Translations under genes and position numbers: made by a program
Source of the DNA: Akanthomyces muscarius
Taxonomy: Eukaryota > Ascomycota > Sordariomycetes > Hypocreales > Cordycipitaceae
Direction of reading: 5' to 3'
Assembly: GCF_028009165.1 (NCBI RefSeq)
Contig: NC_079245.1
Location: 3,348,001-3,412,000 of the forward strand
Length of the DNA: 64,000 nucleotides
Notes under the pieces: model-generated
What the model was told of the DNA's origin: nothing
Database searches by the model: none
Seen by the model: the letters and a program-made list of their open reading frames with translations, nothing else
In this document: piece after piece, positions 35,075 to 45,276 of the stretch
Layout of the letters: every line of letters begins with the position of its first letter
Position numbering within the stretch: position 1 is the stretch's first letter

Positions 35075-37543
35075 ATGTACGGCGCCAGGAGGGAGCTGTG
35101 CTCGAGAGCGCGCTCGGCGCAGCGCTCGGCGTCGCAGTGCTGCCATACTCACCAGCTTCGCACGATACGGACAGTTATGCAACAACGAGGCTCAATATCT
35201 ACTCTTCCGTCACCAGTCTCTATGCGCAATATGTGTTTTGCTCATAGGCCTTCGACTACAACGCTCTTGCCGTCGTCGTTGACATCCCGTATCACGCGAC
35301 AATACTTGACAGAGGCGGAGGAGGTCATAAGGAACAGGTTCGAGAATGCGCAAGCGACGGACGAAGCGGAACAAGCTACAGACGCGATACCTTCTCAGGA
35401 AACCCCAGGCGCGTTTCGCAGAAAGTTTAGTCTCAAATATGTACCCAAAGGATTGAAGCAGGACAAGCGGCTGCTGCAGCGCACTCGGATGCAGGAGCTC
35501 GAGAAATATACCCAATGGGGCCACCTGCGACACCAATGTCCCAGTTCAGAGTTGGCTGCTGTGCAGAAGCAATTCAACAAATGGAAGGCAGCAATACGGC
35601 GACTGAACTCCAGCCGAGTGACGGTCGCACATGGCGAGGATCGGGGCAAGTGGCTATATGGTCTGTCTGATGTAACACTTATGCGCGATGCTTGGGAAGC
35701 GACTAGTATCGAAGCGAGGCAAAACGCCTGGCCAGAGGTCATGCTCGCGACACTGCGCTGGTGTCCCGGCAAGGCGAGTATGGTTCTGGAAGCAACCATG
35801 AACCCATTGCCCCCTGGCTATGCCATCCACGATGTACTTCGCTCCATAGCGCAGAGCCTACAGCTTTACACCGTCAAGAATATCAACGACAGAGCCTCGA
35901 TGGCTGACGAGGTCTTGGCTCTTCTAGCGCACATCCTAGAAGATACTCCGAAAGGCCATGTCCCTATCCAGCAAAGCACTCTCGGTCTTTATGCGAAGCG
36001 GCTTCCGGCTTCCCAAGCAAAAGATCTATACGACATACTGAAGAAACAGAACTTCAAGCTTCACAAAAACACATGTCTACAGTTTGCCCGTAGGTTGGCT
36101 GGCGAGGCTGCCTACAAGAATGCGGCTTACGAGATACTCAGAGCAATGGTGGAGAATGGAGCGACATTGAACGATGCTGCCTCAGCCAGTACAGTCACGA
36201 CGCTTTTACATTGCAAGGCAGCAAATGCTGGCTGGTCCCAGCAAGTCGAAAGCTTTCCAGCAACAGATGCTCTACAGTTATTCATGGAACACGGCTTCAA
36301 GCCAAATACCATCACTCTTACAGCTGTCCTGGACTCGCTATGTCAGCAGGGGCAGACGGAGGAGGCAATTCGACTAGCTCTACTATTTGCAGAATCCGGT
36401 GTGCCATTGGACGGCAAGACTTGGACAACTGTCTTTGCTGGAGCCAAAGCTAGCCTGAATGTTGAGAATGTGAGCAAGGCCTTGATGGTCGCCAAGGTCA
36501 CACCAGTTCCATATGAGAGCGTTCTGAGCAACGCCCTGCATGCCGTCTTTTACTTTGCCGACGCGGAAACTCGACGCAAGAGAGAAAAGGCGCCTTGGTC
36601 GATACCAATGTTTCGACCCATGCTAAAAGTGTACGCGAAGAAGCTTGAGCTCAAGTCTCTACAGTGGTGGTTGCCCGATTCGCTGCCGTTACTGCTGAGC
36701 GATGAAGGTGTTGACACAGAAATGGATGACAAATTTCGCGATCCGTTGGATCGTCAGTGGGATTTCATGCACACAATCTTGCCCGTGGCGGACGAACTTT
36801 TTGCAGCCAATGAGGACGCCGGGGAGGGCAAGCTGCAGCCCACCAGTACGGCCGACGGGGTGATGCTGCGGGCCTACATACGATCACTGTCTCGCCCGCA
36901 GGATATTCTATCATTTTACAAGTTCTTTCGGTCCCGGCTTGAGGAGCAGAGCAAATACCCTTCGCTCCTGTTGCGAAATCAGGGCGCCATGGTTCACGAC
37001 ACATTCATCTTGGTCATGACAGAGCACCAAGAGCTGTGGAGAGAGGCGTTGCATGTGTTTGGAGACATGCTTAAAGACTCTATGCGCCCCAGCTCGGCAG
37101 CCAGCAAAGACAGCGCTTCAGACAAAGCTGCAGAGCTGAGAAGCGAGGTCGTAGAGCCAGACATCTTCAATGCAGCGGTTGAAAAAGCATCGGCGGGGCC
37201 GGTTCATCCTGCGCCGACCGTGTTCACGCTGACGGTTTTGCTGCGCGGCTTGCTCTACCAAGGTGAAACTGCTCTCGCCGCGCAGATGATGCAGGTGATG
37301 CGGGAACTCGACATTGAACCCAACCTGGTGACGTGGAACACGCTGATCCGACACCACGCGCTGGCGCAGAGCACACGGATGACGGTGACGTTGCTGCAAG
37401 AGATGGAAGCGGCCGGTGTGAAGCCGGACATGTACACATACAACGCCTTTAATAAGCTGCGGGATCAGGATAAGGCGCTGAAGATGATGCAGGCAATTGT
37501 CGACGAGAACCGCCTGAGCATAGTGGCGGGCGGGACAGCATAG
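35075..37543 (+). CDS. mitochondrial pentatricopeptide repeat protein
   Basis: One exon encodes 822 aa. I chose the ATG at 35075, since the frame upstream has no earlier ATG. The first ~80 residues are rich in Arg, Ser and Thr with hardly any acidic residue, a mitochondrial presequence. PPR-like helical pairs occur near 400-470 (HGFKPNTITLTAVLDSLCQQ, EEAIRLALLFAESGVPLDGK) and clearly at the C-terminus (VFTLTVLLRGLLYQGETALA, IEPNLVTWNTLIRHHALAQS, GVKPDMYTYNAFNKL). Fungal PPR proteins bind organelle transcripts and act in mitochondrial mRNA stability, processing or translation. The specific target is unknown. The middle of the protein is helical but too diverged to assign repeats by eye. Confidence 0.88.
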   Translation: MYGARRELCSRARSAQRSASQCCHTHQLRTIRTVMQQRGSISTLPSPVSMRNMCFAHRPSTTTLLPSSLTSRITRQYLTEAEEVIRNRFENAQATDEAEQATDAIPSQETPGAFRRKFSLKYVPKGLKQDKRLLQRTRMQELEKYTQWGHLRHQCPSSELAAVQKQFNKWKAAIRRLNSSRVTVAHGEDRGKWLYGLSDVTLMRDAWEATSIEARQNAWPEVMLATLRWCPGKASMVLEATMNPLPPGYAIHDVLRSIAQSLQLYTVKNINDRASMADEVLALLAHILEDTPKGHVPIQQSTLGLYAKRLPASQAKDLYDILKKQNFKLHKNTCLQFARRLAGEAAYKNAAYEILRAMVENGATLNDAASASTVTTLLHCKAANAGWSQQVESFPATDALQLFMEHGFKPNTITLTAVLDSLCQQGQTEEAIRLALLFAESGVPLDGKTWTTVFAGAKASLNVENVSKALMVAKVTPVPYESVLSNALHAVFYFADAETRRKREKAPWSIPMFRPMLKVYAKKLELKSLQWWLPDSLPLLLSDEGVDTEMDDKFRDPLDRQWDFMHTILPVADELFAANEDAGEGKLQPTSTADGVMLRAYIRSLSRPQDILSFYKFFRSRLEEQSKYPSLLLRNQGAMVHDTFILVMTEHQELWREALHVFGDMLKDSMRPSSAASKDSASDKAAELRSEVVEPDIFNAAVEKASAGPVHPAPTVFTLTVLLRGLLYQGETALAAQMMQVMRELDIEPNLVTWNTLIRHHALAQSTRMTVTLLQEMEAAGVKPDMYTYNAFNKLRDQDKALKMMQAIVDENRLSIVAGGTA

Positions 37544-38825
37544 GGTTACGAGGATTAGGTCCAGACAGATTTTTGTACACTACTCTTGTATATTTGTAAA
37601 ATTAGCAACAGCCACGGCCTCGAACTTGGCTGCAATGTCACTTACACGTCACGGTTTCAATCGAGGATGAGGGATAGTTCTGGACCGTGGGACAGGGAGG
37701 CTCACCGTAGAGCCTCGTTTTTAGTGCAGTGGCATGAGCCAAGGCCAGCTGAATTCGACCAGGGCCGCGCCCAGTTTGCACCATCACAGTCGTCCCCGGG
37801 ACACAGCCCCTCATTGGTGTGTGGCTACCTGCAACAGGGCTGTCGGACATGAGCGAGTTTGTCTAATCTTAGCCATGTCCGACTGGTGGCGATGAGTGCT
37901 TTTGGCAGGGGGGCAGATGGCGGCGGCAGCTGTTTCGGCAGAGCGACAGATATGAGCTCTCTGTGGACAGAACGGACGACAGGCAGTATTTACATTAGGA
38001 ATGGGTCTCAGGAACTTGCCAGAGCCATATCTCCATGCGGCGCTACACGTTCCTGTCCAAGGCGGCGAGAGTTTCGGACAGCTCCCGTAGCATCTCCGTT
38101 GGTTAACGATGTAGAGACGTCTTACCACAGCAGCCTCCTCGTTTAGCAAAGGTTCAGACGGATACAAAGACGCTAAAAGTTTAATATGCTTCTCGATTAT
38201 TGTTATATATTTAATAATAATAAATCCTTTCCTTAATGAGTGGCGCCAACGGACGCCCTGTAAGTCCCCCCAGAGCGTCCTGCCCCAGCTAAAACTAGGC
38301 AGCCGGGCGGCTGGTTCAGCTCTGCCCGCTAATCGAAAAAAGGTGAAGGGCGAGCGTACAAGGCAAAGTGGCAGGCTTTGTTTTCCATTTGGGGGCTGTG
38401 CGGAAGAGCCGGTCGATTTTGGAGGACTCAAAGACCAGAAACAGGGCTTGTAAATTGTTAATGGGACAGCAGACGTCGCATTCGCAACTCGCTGCGATCC
38501 TCGTCGCAGATACCCTCGCTCAGCTGCCCCGCGCCCGTTTGAACAAGCAGTGGCGGCCTTCGGCTCTTCGGCTCTACCCTCTTTGGCGCGACTTACTCGG
38601 TGCCCGCGCGCAGCTACCAACTACCAGGCCGATCGCATCTACATCTATCAAAGGCAGGCGAGGCGAGAGAATTGACGGGGCAATTGAGGTTGCTGCCAAA
38701 AGCAACGGCACAAAAGCCCTGGCCTTCTGCATCGCAAACCTGCATCGCCAAATCGACCCTCACTCTCTCGTCTCATTTCATCGCTTGCGATAAGCTTACC
38801 TTGTACGCCTGCCCGCGCACCCACC
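37544..38825. other. intergenic promoter region of 1.3 kb
   Basis: This stretch lies between the PPR gene stop and the Zn2Cys6 gene start. An AT-rich patch near 38180-38230 is present. No coding sequence is supported. Confidence 0.6.
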
Positions 38826-41461
38826 ATGCCGGACCCCGACATGGCCCAGTTCACGGGCGTCTTCCGCGCGGGGAAGCCCAACAGAGTAAAGCGAAACCGG
38901 CTGCCCGTGTCCTGCGTCGCCTGCCAGCGTCGCAAGTCCAAGTGCGACAAGCGACAGCCGTGCGGCGCCTGCGACAAGCGTGGCGAGGGCGATGGCTGTC
39001 GGTTCGGTCAGGCGACGCGCTCGCCCGGCGTCGCCCGTCAAGAGGTCCAGATGAAGCTGTCGCGCCTTGAAGAGATGATTAAAGGCTTTGCTGGCGCCGA
39101 GGGCAAGGGAGATGATGCTACCATGACCGATCCGCAAGAGCCCGCCGCGCCGGCGACGAGGCGGCAGCAGCAGCAGCAGCAGCAACAACAACAACAGCAA
39201 CAGAAACAGCCGCAGGTGACACAAAAGACAAAGGCCAACGCAACACCAACGTTCAATATCCCGCCGCCTCCTGCTCCTTCATGCTCCGGAACTTCAGGGA
39301 CGCAAGAGTCAAGCCTGCCCCCATCGTCGCCAGCGTCGGAGCAGACGGCCCAGCCGTACCATGGGGCGACAGCCTGGTCATCCGTTGTCAGCAGCATCCA
39401 GGACATCCAGCATATGCTTCAGACCGACTCGGATGCCGACTCCAACCCTGACGTAGACACTGTCGAGGAGTTTGACCAGCTGCTCGGCCACACGAGGTCC
39501 ATTGGCATAGACGAGGTCAAAAACAGTTTACCGTCCAAACTCTTTACAGACCGTGTCATTTCCTGCTACTTCAACGCCAAGTTTCACGCCGTTCCGTTTA
39601 TTCACGCGCACCAGTTCCGACGGCAGTATGAGGCCTTCTGGGAAGACCCCGCATCGACGGGCTTTCTCTGGATCAGCCTCTTGTTCTCTGTCCTGGGCGC
39701 CGGCGCGCTCCTGGCCAAGGCCAAGCTGACCAACGAGCCCGGCCTGCTGCGATCCATCGAGGAGCCTGCATTCTATCTCGGCATATCGGCGCGGTGTCTC
39801 ATTACAGGAAACTATCTCGAATGCAGACCCGGCTCCGTCGAGGCCATGCTGCAGCACGCACACTCGCGCAACATGCAGCGGCAGGATGAGGACCGGGTGC
39901 TGTGGGCGCTGTATGGGCTTGCCGTGCGCATGGCCCAGCTGCAGGGCTACCACCGTGACCCGAGCAAGCTGCCAGTCCCTGTCAGCCCGTTTGAAGGCGA
40001 GATGCGGCGCCGTACATGGTTCATGATTCAGTCCGCCGAGCTGCTCGTCGCACTGCACTCGGGCCTCCCGCCCATAATCTACGAGAGTCTGAGCGACACG
40101 GAGCATCCCATCAATCTCCTCGACGAGGACTTTGACGAGGATACGGCCGTGCTGCCCCCGGCGCGCCCGCCGACCGACCCAACCCCCATCCTGGCGTACA
40201 TTGCCAAGTCCAAGCTCTCCGTCATCCTGCGGCGCGTCATGCTCCACGCCCTCGCCGTCAGGCGGCCGACGTACGAAGAAACGGTGCTGCTCAGCGACCA
40301 GCTCCAGGCGTGGCACGACGCGCAGCCGGCGTGTCTCCGCATCCGCTCGATCCGCAGCACGGCCTTTACCGACGCCAACTACACCATCATGCACCGCATC
40401 ATGCTCGAGCTCATGTACCGCAAGTGCCTATGCGTGCTGCACCGCCCGTACCTGACGGAGCACAAGGACGACCCCAAGTACGACCGCTCGCGCCAGATCT
40501 GCCGCGAAGCCGCGCTCGCCATGCTCGAGATGCACATTGAGCTCGACTATGAGATCAGCGTCCAGGGCCGCATGCACGAGGACCGCTTCATGGTGTCCAA
40601 CCTGACCCTGCAGCACTTCCTGCTCGCCTCCACCGTCGTCTGCGTCGACCTGAGCGAGTCGCACGACCTGGCCGCGGCGGAGCGCCACTACTGCAAGAGC
40701 GTCCTGCAGCGATCGCACGACGTGTGGGCGGCCCGCGGCGCGTACTCGTCGGACGCCCGCCACGCGACCAGGATTCTTCGTGCGGTCCTCAACAGGGTCG
40801 ACAATCCGAACACGACCGCCATTTCCTCGTCGTCGCCGCCGCTGACAGGCTATAATACAAGTACGACGACGACGACGGCGGCGGCTCCTCCCTCCTTGAC
40901 AGGCATGAGCCCGGCAGCGGCCAACGCCACAACAGGTCTAGAACCTCCACTCGCTGCCATGAACGTTGACATGAAGCCGACGCCGCAGCAGCGACAGCCC
41001 CTGGCTTCTGCGCAAATGGCGCCTTCGATACCGATGAGCAACTGCTGCACGATACAGTCGCAACCGCTTCCCCGTTCGCATCCGCACCAGCAGGCGCACA
41101 TGCAAGCGCATACACTTTCTCATCCCCTGCATCCACAGCAGCATGTTGCTGCCGCTGCCGCGCAGGACATGTACTACGACCTCAACACGGGAGACTACAT
41201 GGCCATGGCCACAGGGCCCGATGCGCAGTTTGCTGCCACAGCGGGGAGCTTTGGCCAGGTCGCCGACCTAGATACGCTGCTCTACAGCACAGAAGGCGTC
41301 AACTGGGTATGCTTCCTTCTTTTCCAGACGCGACAATCTGTCTCTGTTTGCTAACATTTTTTTTTTTCTTCTTTGATTTTTAGAACTCGATTGATCAATT
41401 CTTGCGTGTAGAGAATAGCAACAATGAACAGGGCTGGTCCAATATTCTGCAGGGTGTATAA
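38826..41461 (+). CDS. Zn2Cys6 fungal transcription factor with polyglutamine tract
   Basis: The CDS is join(38826..41306,41384..41461), 852 aa, with a GTATGC...TTTTTAG intron in phase 0 that replaces a frame-read tail by NSIDQFLRVENSNNEQGW. The Gal4-type binuclear cluster has Cys30, 33, 40, 46, 49 and 58 (CVACQRRKSKC...CGAC...C), followed by a short linker and a probable coiled coil (MKLSRLEEMIKGF). A pure run of 13 Gln sits near residues 113-125. The middle homology region of fungal_trans type spans about 230-560 (SLPSKLFTDRVISCYFNAKF, VLWALYGLAVRMAQLQGYHR, EGEMRRRTWFMIQSAELLVA). The C-terminus is rich in Gln, His, Ala and Thr, a likely activation region. The target pathway cannot be named from sequence. 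Confidence 0.9.
39165..39205 (+). repeat. CAG/CAA repeat encoding polyglutamine
   Basis: A run of CAG and CAA codons encodes about 13 consecutive Gln, broken only by a Lys near its end, inside the Zn2Cys6 factor. Mixed codons argue for selection on the amino acid tract. Confidence 0.9.
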
Positions 41462-42253
41462 AGATGCGGAACAGGGAAATGGCGTGGGCAAGTGAGGCGT
41501 TGGGACATGTCCTTGCTTGGATAAATACAAATTTTTTTTTGGTTGGGATTGAGTTTATATACCGAAACCTTGTAAATATGAGCTGCTCAAGATCTGAAAC
41601 CTTTTCATGGTTTTCTTTTGCTCGTGCTTGTGTAACACCAACTTTTTAACGCACCGGCTGCGTGTACCGGTTAAGCGATGAAAAAAAATAAAGCCGCAGG
41701 CACAGGCGCGAGACAAGTCCAAACTACGGCGTTGCACATTCTTTCTTCACACCGCAACTTGTACAGGATGACATATCCAAGGATTATTGCAACAAACTTT
41801 ATTTTTTTTTGTTCTTTTTTCGAGGAGTATCGTGTATGTAAAATCTTTGCAGGAAAAAAAAAACGTCATCAACTTCATAATTACAATGCAGTAAGTACCC
41901 GGACATTGGTATTTTCAGTCATTCCCAGCACCAGACATCAGATAACAAACAAGGGAAAGGGAAACAAAAAGGGAGACCGAAAAATGTTCAGCAAGTATGT
42001 ACCCTTCCCCATCCTCCTAGCAGGTGTGCTGTTAATTCCTTGCTTGACGAAGGATTGTTCTCTCGAGCCGTTGCAGCTCTTAAAAATGTGTAGGATAATG
42101 ATTGGGAATCGTGAGAAGATAAATGGAAGGAGCGAATGAAATAATGCAGACAAGCTCTCGACCAAAGGAAATGGGAAAAGTACGAGAAACGAAGCGTGGG
42201 TAATAAATGTACGATTTTCAGTCGATGGTACGATTTCCAAAAATAAAAATCCG
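41462..42253. other. convergent 3' flanks, AT-rich
   Basis: About 790 AT-rich bases separate the stops of the Zn2Cys6 gene and the fusion gene, with several A/T runs. No coding sequence is supported. Confidence 0.6.
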
Positions 42254-44408
42254 TTATAGGGAAGCGACACCACGTAAAACACGCGCAGGGTTACCAGCGA
42301 CGACGGTAAAAGGGGGCACGTCCTATAAGAGCGCCGAGTTAGCAATGGTGTCTCATTGATGAATCAAGTGTGTGCCGAAGCTAGAAAACGTACCTTTGTG
42401 ACCACCGAGCCTGCGCCGACTGTAGAACCCTTTCCGATAACCTTGCCGGGCATGATAATGACACCACCGCCGATCCAGCAGTCCGAGTCGATGATGATGC
42501 CTTTGCCTAGTTGAGCACCGTGGCCACCCTGGCGGTGCTTGGGATCCGTAGACAGCTCAATGGTGTACATGCTGACGTTGGGACCAATGATGCAGTTGTC
42601 ACCAATCTGAACCTTGCCCGCATCATTCATCGTGCAGCCCTTTCCGATAGAGACATTGTTACCGATGCTAATGTTGTAGCCGTAGTCACAGTGAAAAGGA
42701 GACTCGACAGCGACGTGACGTCCTACACGGCCAACATTACTGCGGACCGAGGCCTCTTCAACGGGAAATGAAGACGATTCGCGCGGCTGCATGATTTCAA
42801 GAAACAGACGAGCACGCTCTTCGGTGGAGACGCCGTTGGTGGGAGGATAGGTAAGCGTGTTGAACCGCCAGCAGGCCGTGGCCGCACGGTCGCGCTCCAG
42901 ACTCAGTTCCGAATCATACTGATAAAAGTAGCCTCCTTGGAGCATTTCCTCCTTCTGAGTAGGGCGTCTCTGGTCATAGGGTACAACGGCCAAGTTGTGA
43001 GGCTGTGCCTGGGCGTGCGAGAGTGCCATCTGGGCAGCCATCTGGGCGCTTGATACCGGAGGTGCGTGACCATCATGGTGTCGCTGGTAGTCATTAGCGC
43101 CGCGATCACCAAAAGCGGGTGGTTGAGTGTTGGCTGATACCGGAGTGGGGTACGGGTTGGTTCCAGGCGTGTAGGGACCCGGCGGGTGCTTGTGTTCAGG
43201 ACTGCCGGATGGGCCGTCGGCTCCTTTTGGTGGCTCAATGCGAAGGTTCTGGCCGCGGTACTGAGGCAGGGGTTCGCGCTTCGGTCCGCTCGGTTGGCCG
43301 TTATTAGCAGCTTGAGAAGACGTGTAGGGCGAAGCCGGCATGCCGTAGGCACCTGGTGGCACGTAGCTGGGATCCTTTGATTCTAGGGGCACGCCTCCTG
43401 GCTTGTTTTCGATCATCTTGGGCCAGCCTGCGCCTCGCTGGGGCGGGTAGCCGGCACAAACAAATGCACCTTTGATACAGTTGTTGCCTATGAATGTGTT
43501 AGTTATACCTCGGAAATTCAAGGCGTGGCGTGGTCGATCATACATTCTGGCTTGGCTTCGTCGCACTTCTTCTTCCTTCTTCGGCATGTCAAGCAACCAG
43601 TCTTGGTTCGGTTACTAAAATTTCGCTTCCGCTTCTTAGGGTCATGTTGCACAACAGCGCCGGAGTGCGGTTCCGTGTAAGACGGCGTCTGGTATTGAAC
43701 GACAGCCTGGTTGTTGTTCTGGGGTGTAGTAGGGGCATATTCGACTTGCGCAGCAGGTTGACGTTGAACAAGCTGCTGCTCGGCGGGAGCTTGGATTGGA
43801 ACAGAGGCAGGAGCTTGCTGCTGAGGCGCCGATACCTGTGCCTCTGCGTGCTGAGGCTCGGCTTGGTTGTGGTTGCCATTGGGCTGCTGGTGCGAGACGA
43901 CGGTCCCAGTCTCCGGAGTGAGCTCTTGCGTGCGCTCGGACGACTTATGAGTACGTTTGGCGGGTTGAGTAGGGAGCTGAGTCCGGCCCTCGTGCGAATC
44001 GGACCTCTTGCGTTTGTTGGGAGAGTCATTTTCGCCCGAGGCTGGTGCAGAGGGGGTGCGATCCAGACCTTGGGTTGGCCAGCTCTCACGCTGGTTAGGT
44101 GATTGATCGGCGGGACCCTGCGCAGCGGCGGGTGCAGCATCAACAGCAGGAGCCTGAACGGGAGCTGGTGGTTCAGCGGGCGGCTGAACAGCGTCGGGAA
44201 ACGGAGCCTCAGCAGGTGCTGGTGCTGGTGCTGGTGCTGGTGGCGAGGCTGCAGTTGGAACAGCTTCTACAGCCGGTGCGGAAGTCGGGGCTGGTGCATT
44301 GACTTGCTCGTCGACGTTGCCATTGGGAACGTCTGCGCTGGGAGCAGATGCGACGGGTTTGGTTGTTACTTTTGGCGAGGAGCCGTTAAGTGCCGTGAAG
44401 CCAGACAT
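42254..44408 (-). CDS. Zn2Cys6 DNA-binding domain fused to a maltose/NodL-type O-acetyltransferase
   Basis: The CDS is complement(join(42254..42322,42394..43487,43544..44408)), 675 aa. Introns are GTATGA...TCATAG and GTACGT...TTATAG. The first splice rebuilds the sixfold cluster exactly: Cys272, 275, 282, 289 (codon split by the intron), 292 and 299. The N-terminal ~265 residues are Pro/Ala/Gln-rich, with an AP repeat and a basic stretch (KKRKRNFSNRTKTG). A disordered linker follows, then a Mac-type helical segment (near 476-530) and a left-handed beta-helix of hexapeptide repeats (from about 545: IGNNVSIGKGCTMND, IGDNCIIGPNVSMYTI, IGGGVIIMPGKVIGKG), ending DVPPFTVVAGNPARV. The His of the acetyltransferase family is present in the HRQGG segment region (DPKHRQGG). 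Similar fusions occur in other Pezizomycotina; whether the enzyme domain is active is unknown. Confidence 0.9.
44217..44250 (-). repeat. GGTGCT hexanucleotide-like repeat (Ala-Pro codons)
   Basis: About five tandem copies of GGTGCT lie inside the fusion gene and encode the alternating Ala-Pro stretch near residues 54-63. Confidence 0.85.
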
Positions 44409-45252
44409 TTCGAGTAACTTCCAGGATAAGCTGGGGTAAAGTTCACGTAGGCCAGCTGGTGTGGTGTGAGCTGGCTGTCGTGAATGTACTTGGCAAGACA
44501 CTTGTATTGCAAGAGATGCGAGTTGCTCAAAGTCAAACAATTCTATGATGTTTCCACTGCCGGACCAGCCGACTGCTGAGGAGCTTGTTGGGGCGGAATA
44601 TGAGGTCCAGGATGGCGTGATGTTGACGGCTGTCGAGTCCGAAGAAAGCACTATGCCATGCAACGCAGATATGGAAAAAATAATAGCAGATGTGGTAGGC
44701 GGCAGCTATTATATGAATCTGGCGGCGAGAGACAAGGCCAAGTAAGACTGATGGAATTATTTGAATTTGTCAAGTTGGCGCGCGACTATGGCGGGTGAGG
44801 GAAAAAGGGCGCCTCAAGATGATCGCTGATGTGGGCGGCAGAAAAACGTCTGGTGGATGCGATTAAACCTAAAGACAGGCGGGCATGACCAAGCGCAGAA
44901 AAAAGAAAGCACTGGTGCAACGGCAAGATGCTCAAGTCGTGCGAGGGTGCGATTGAAGGCCAAAAGCAGGGGAGCTGATGCTTTGGAAGACAAGAAAGTG
45001 GTGTGTGAGAGGACGAAGGTGGAGGTGAAGATGCGAAGGAGTCGGGCTGGGGGAGGGATCCTGTCGTTTTGAGGAAGTAGGCGGCAACGGTTCGAGCAAG
45101 AATTGGCGGCACGCGGAGCAGAAGAGCCCAGCTGTATCGGTGCTAGTGCGGGTGCCCTGTGCCAGCCAGTAGCAGCGCGGGCTGTACAGCCACGCCCATT
45201 CCCGGTCCAGCCTCGGGGCTAGCAGATTGAAATGAAAAGTACCAAAGTACCT

Positions 45253-45276
45253 GGCATGGCATGGCATGGCATGGCA
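45253..45276. repeat. GGCAT pentanucleotide repeat
   Basis: Nearly five tandem copies of GGCAT lie in the upstream region of the fusion gene. Confidence 0.85.
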
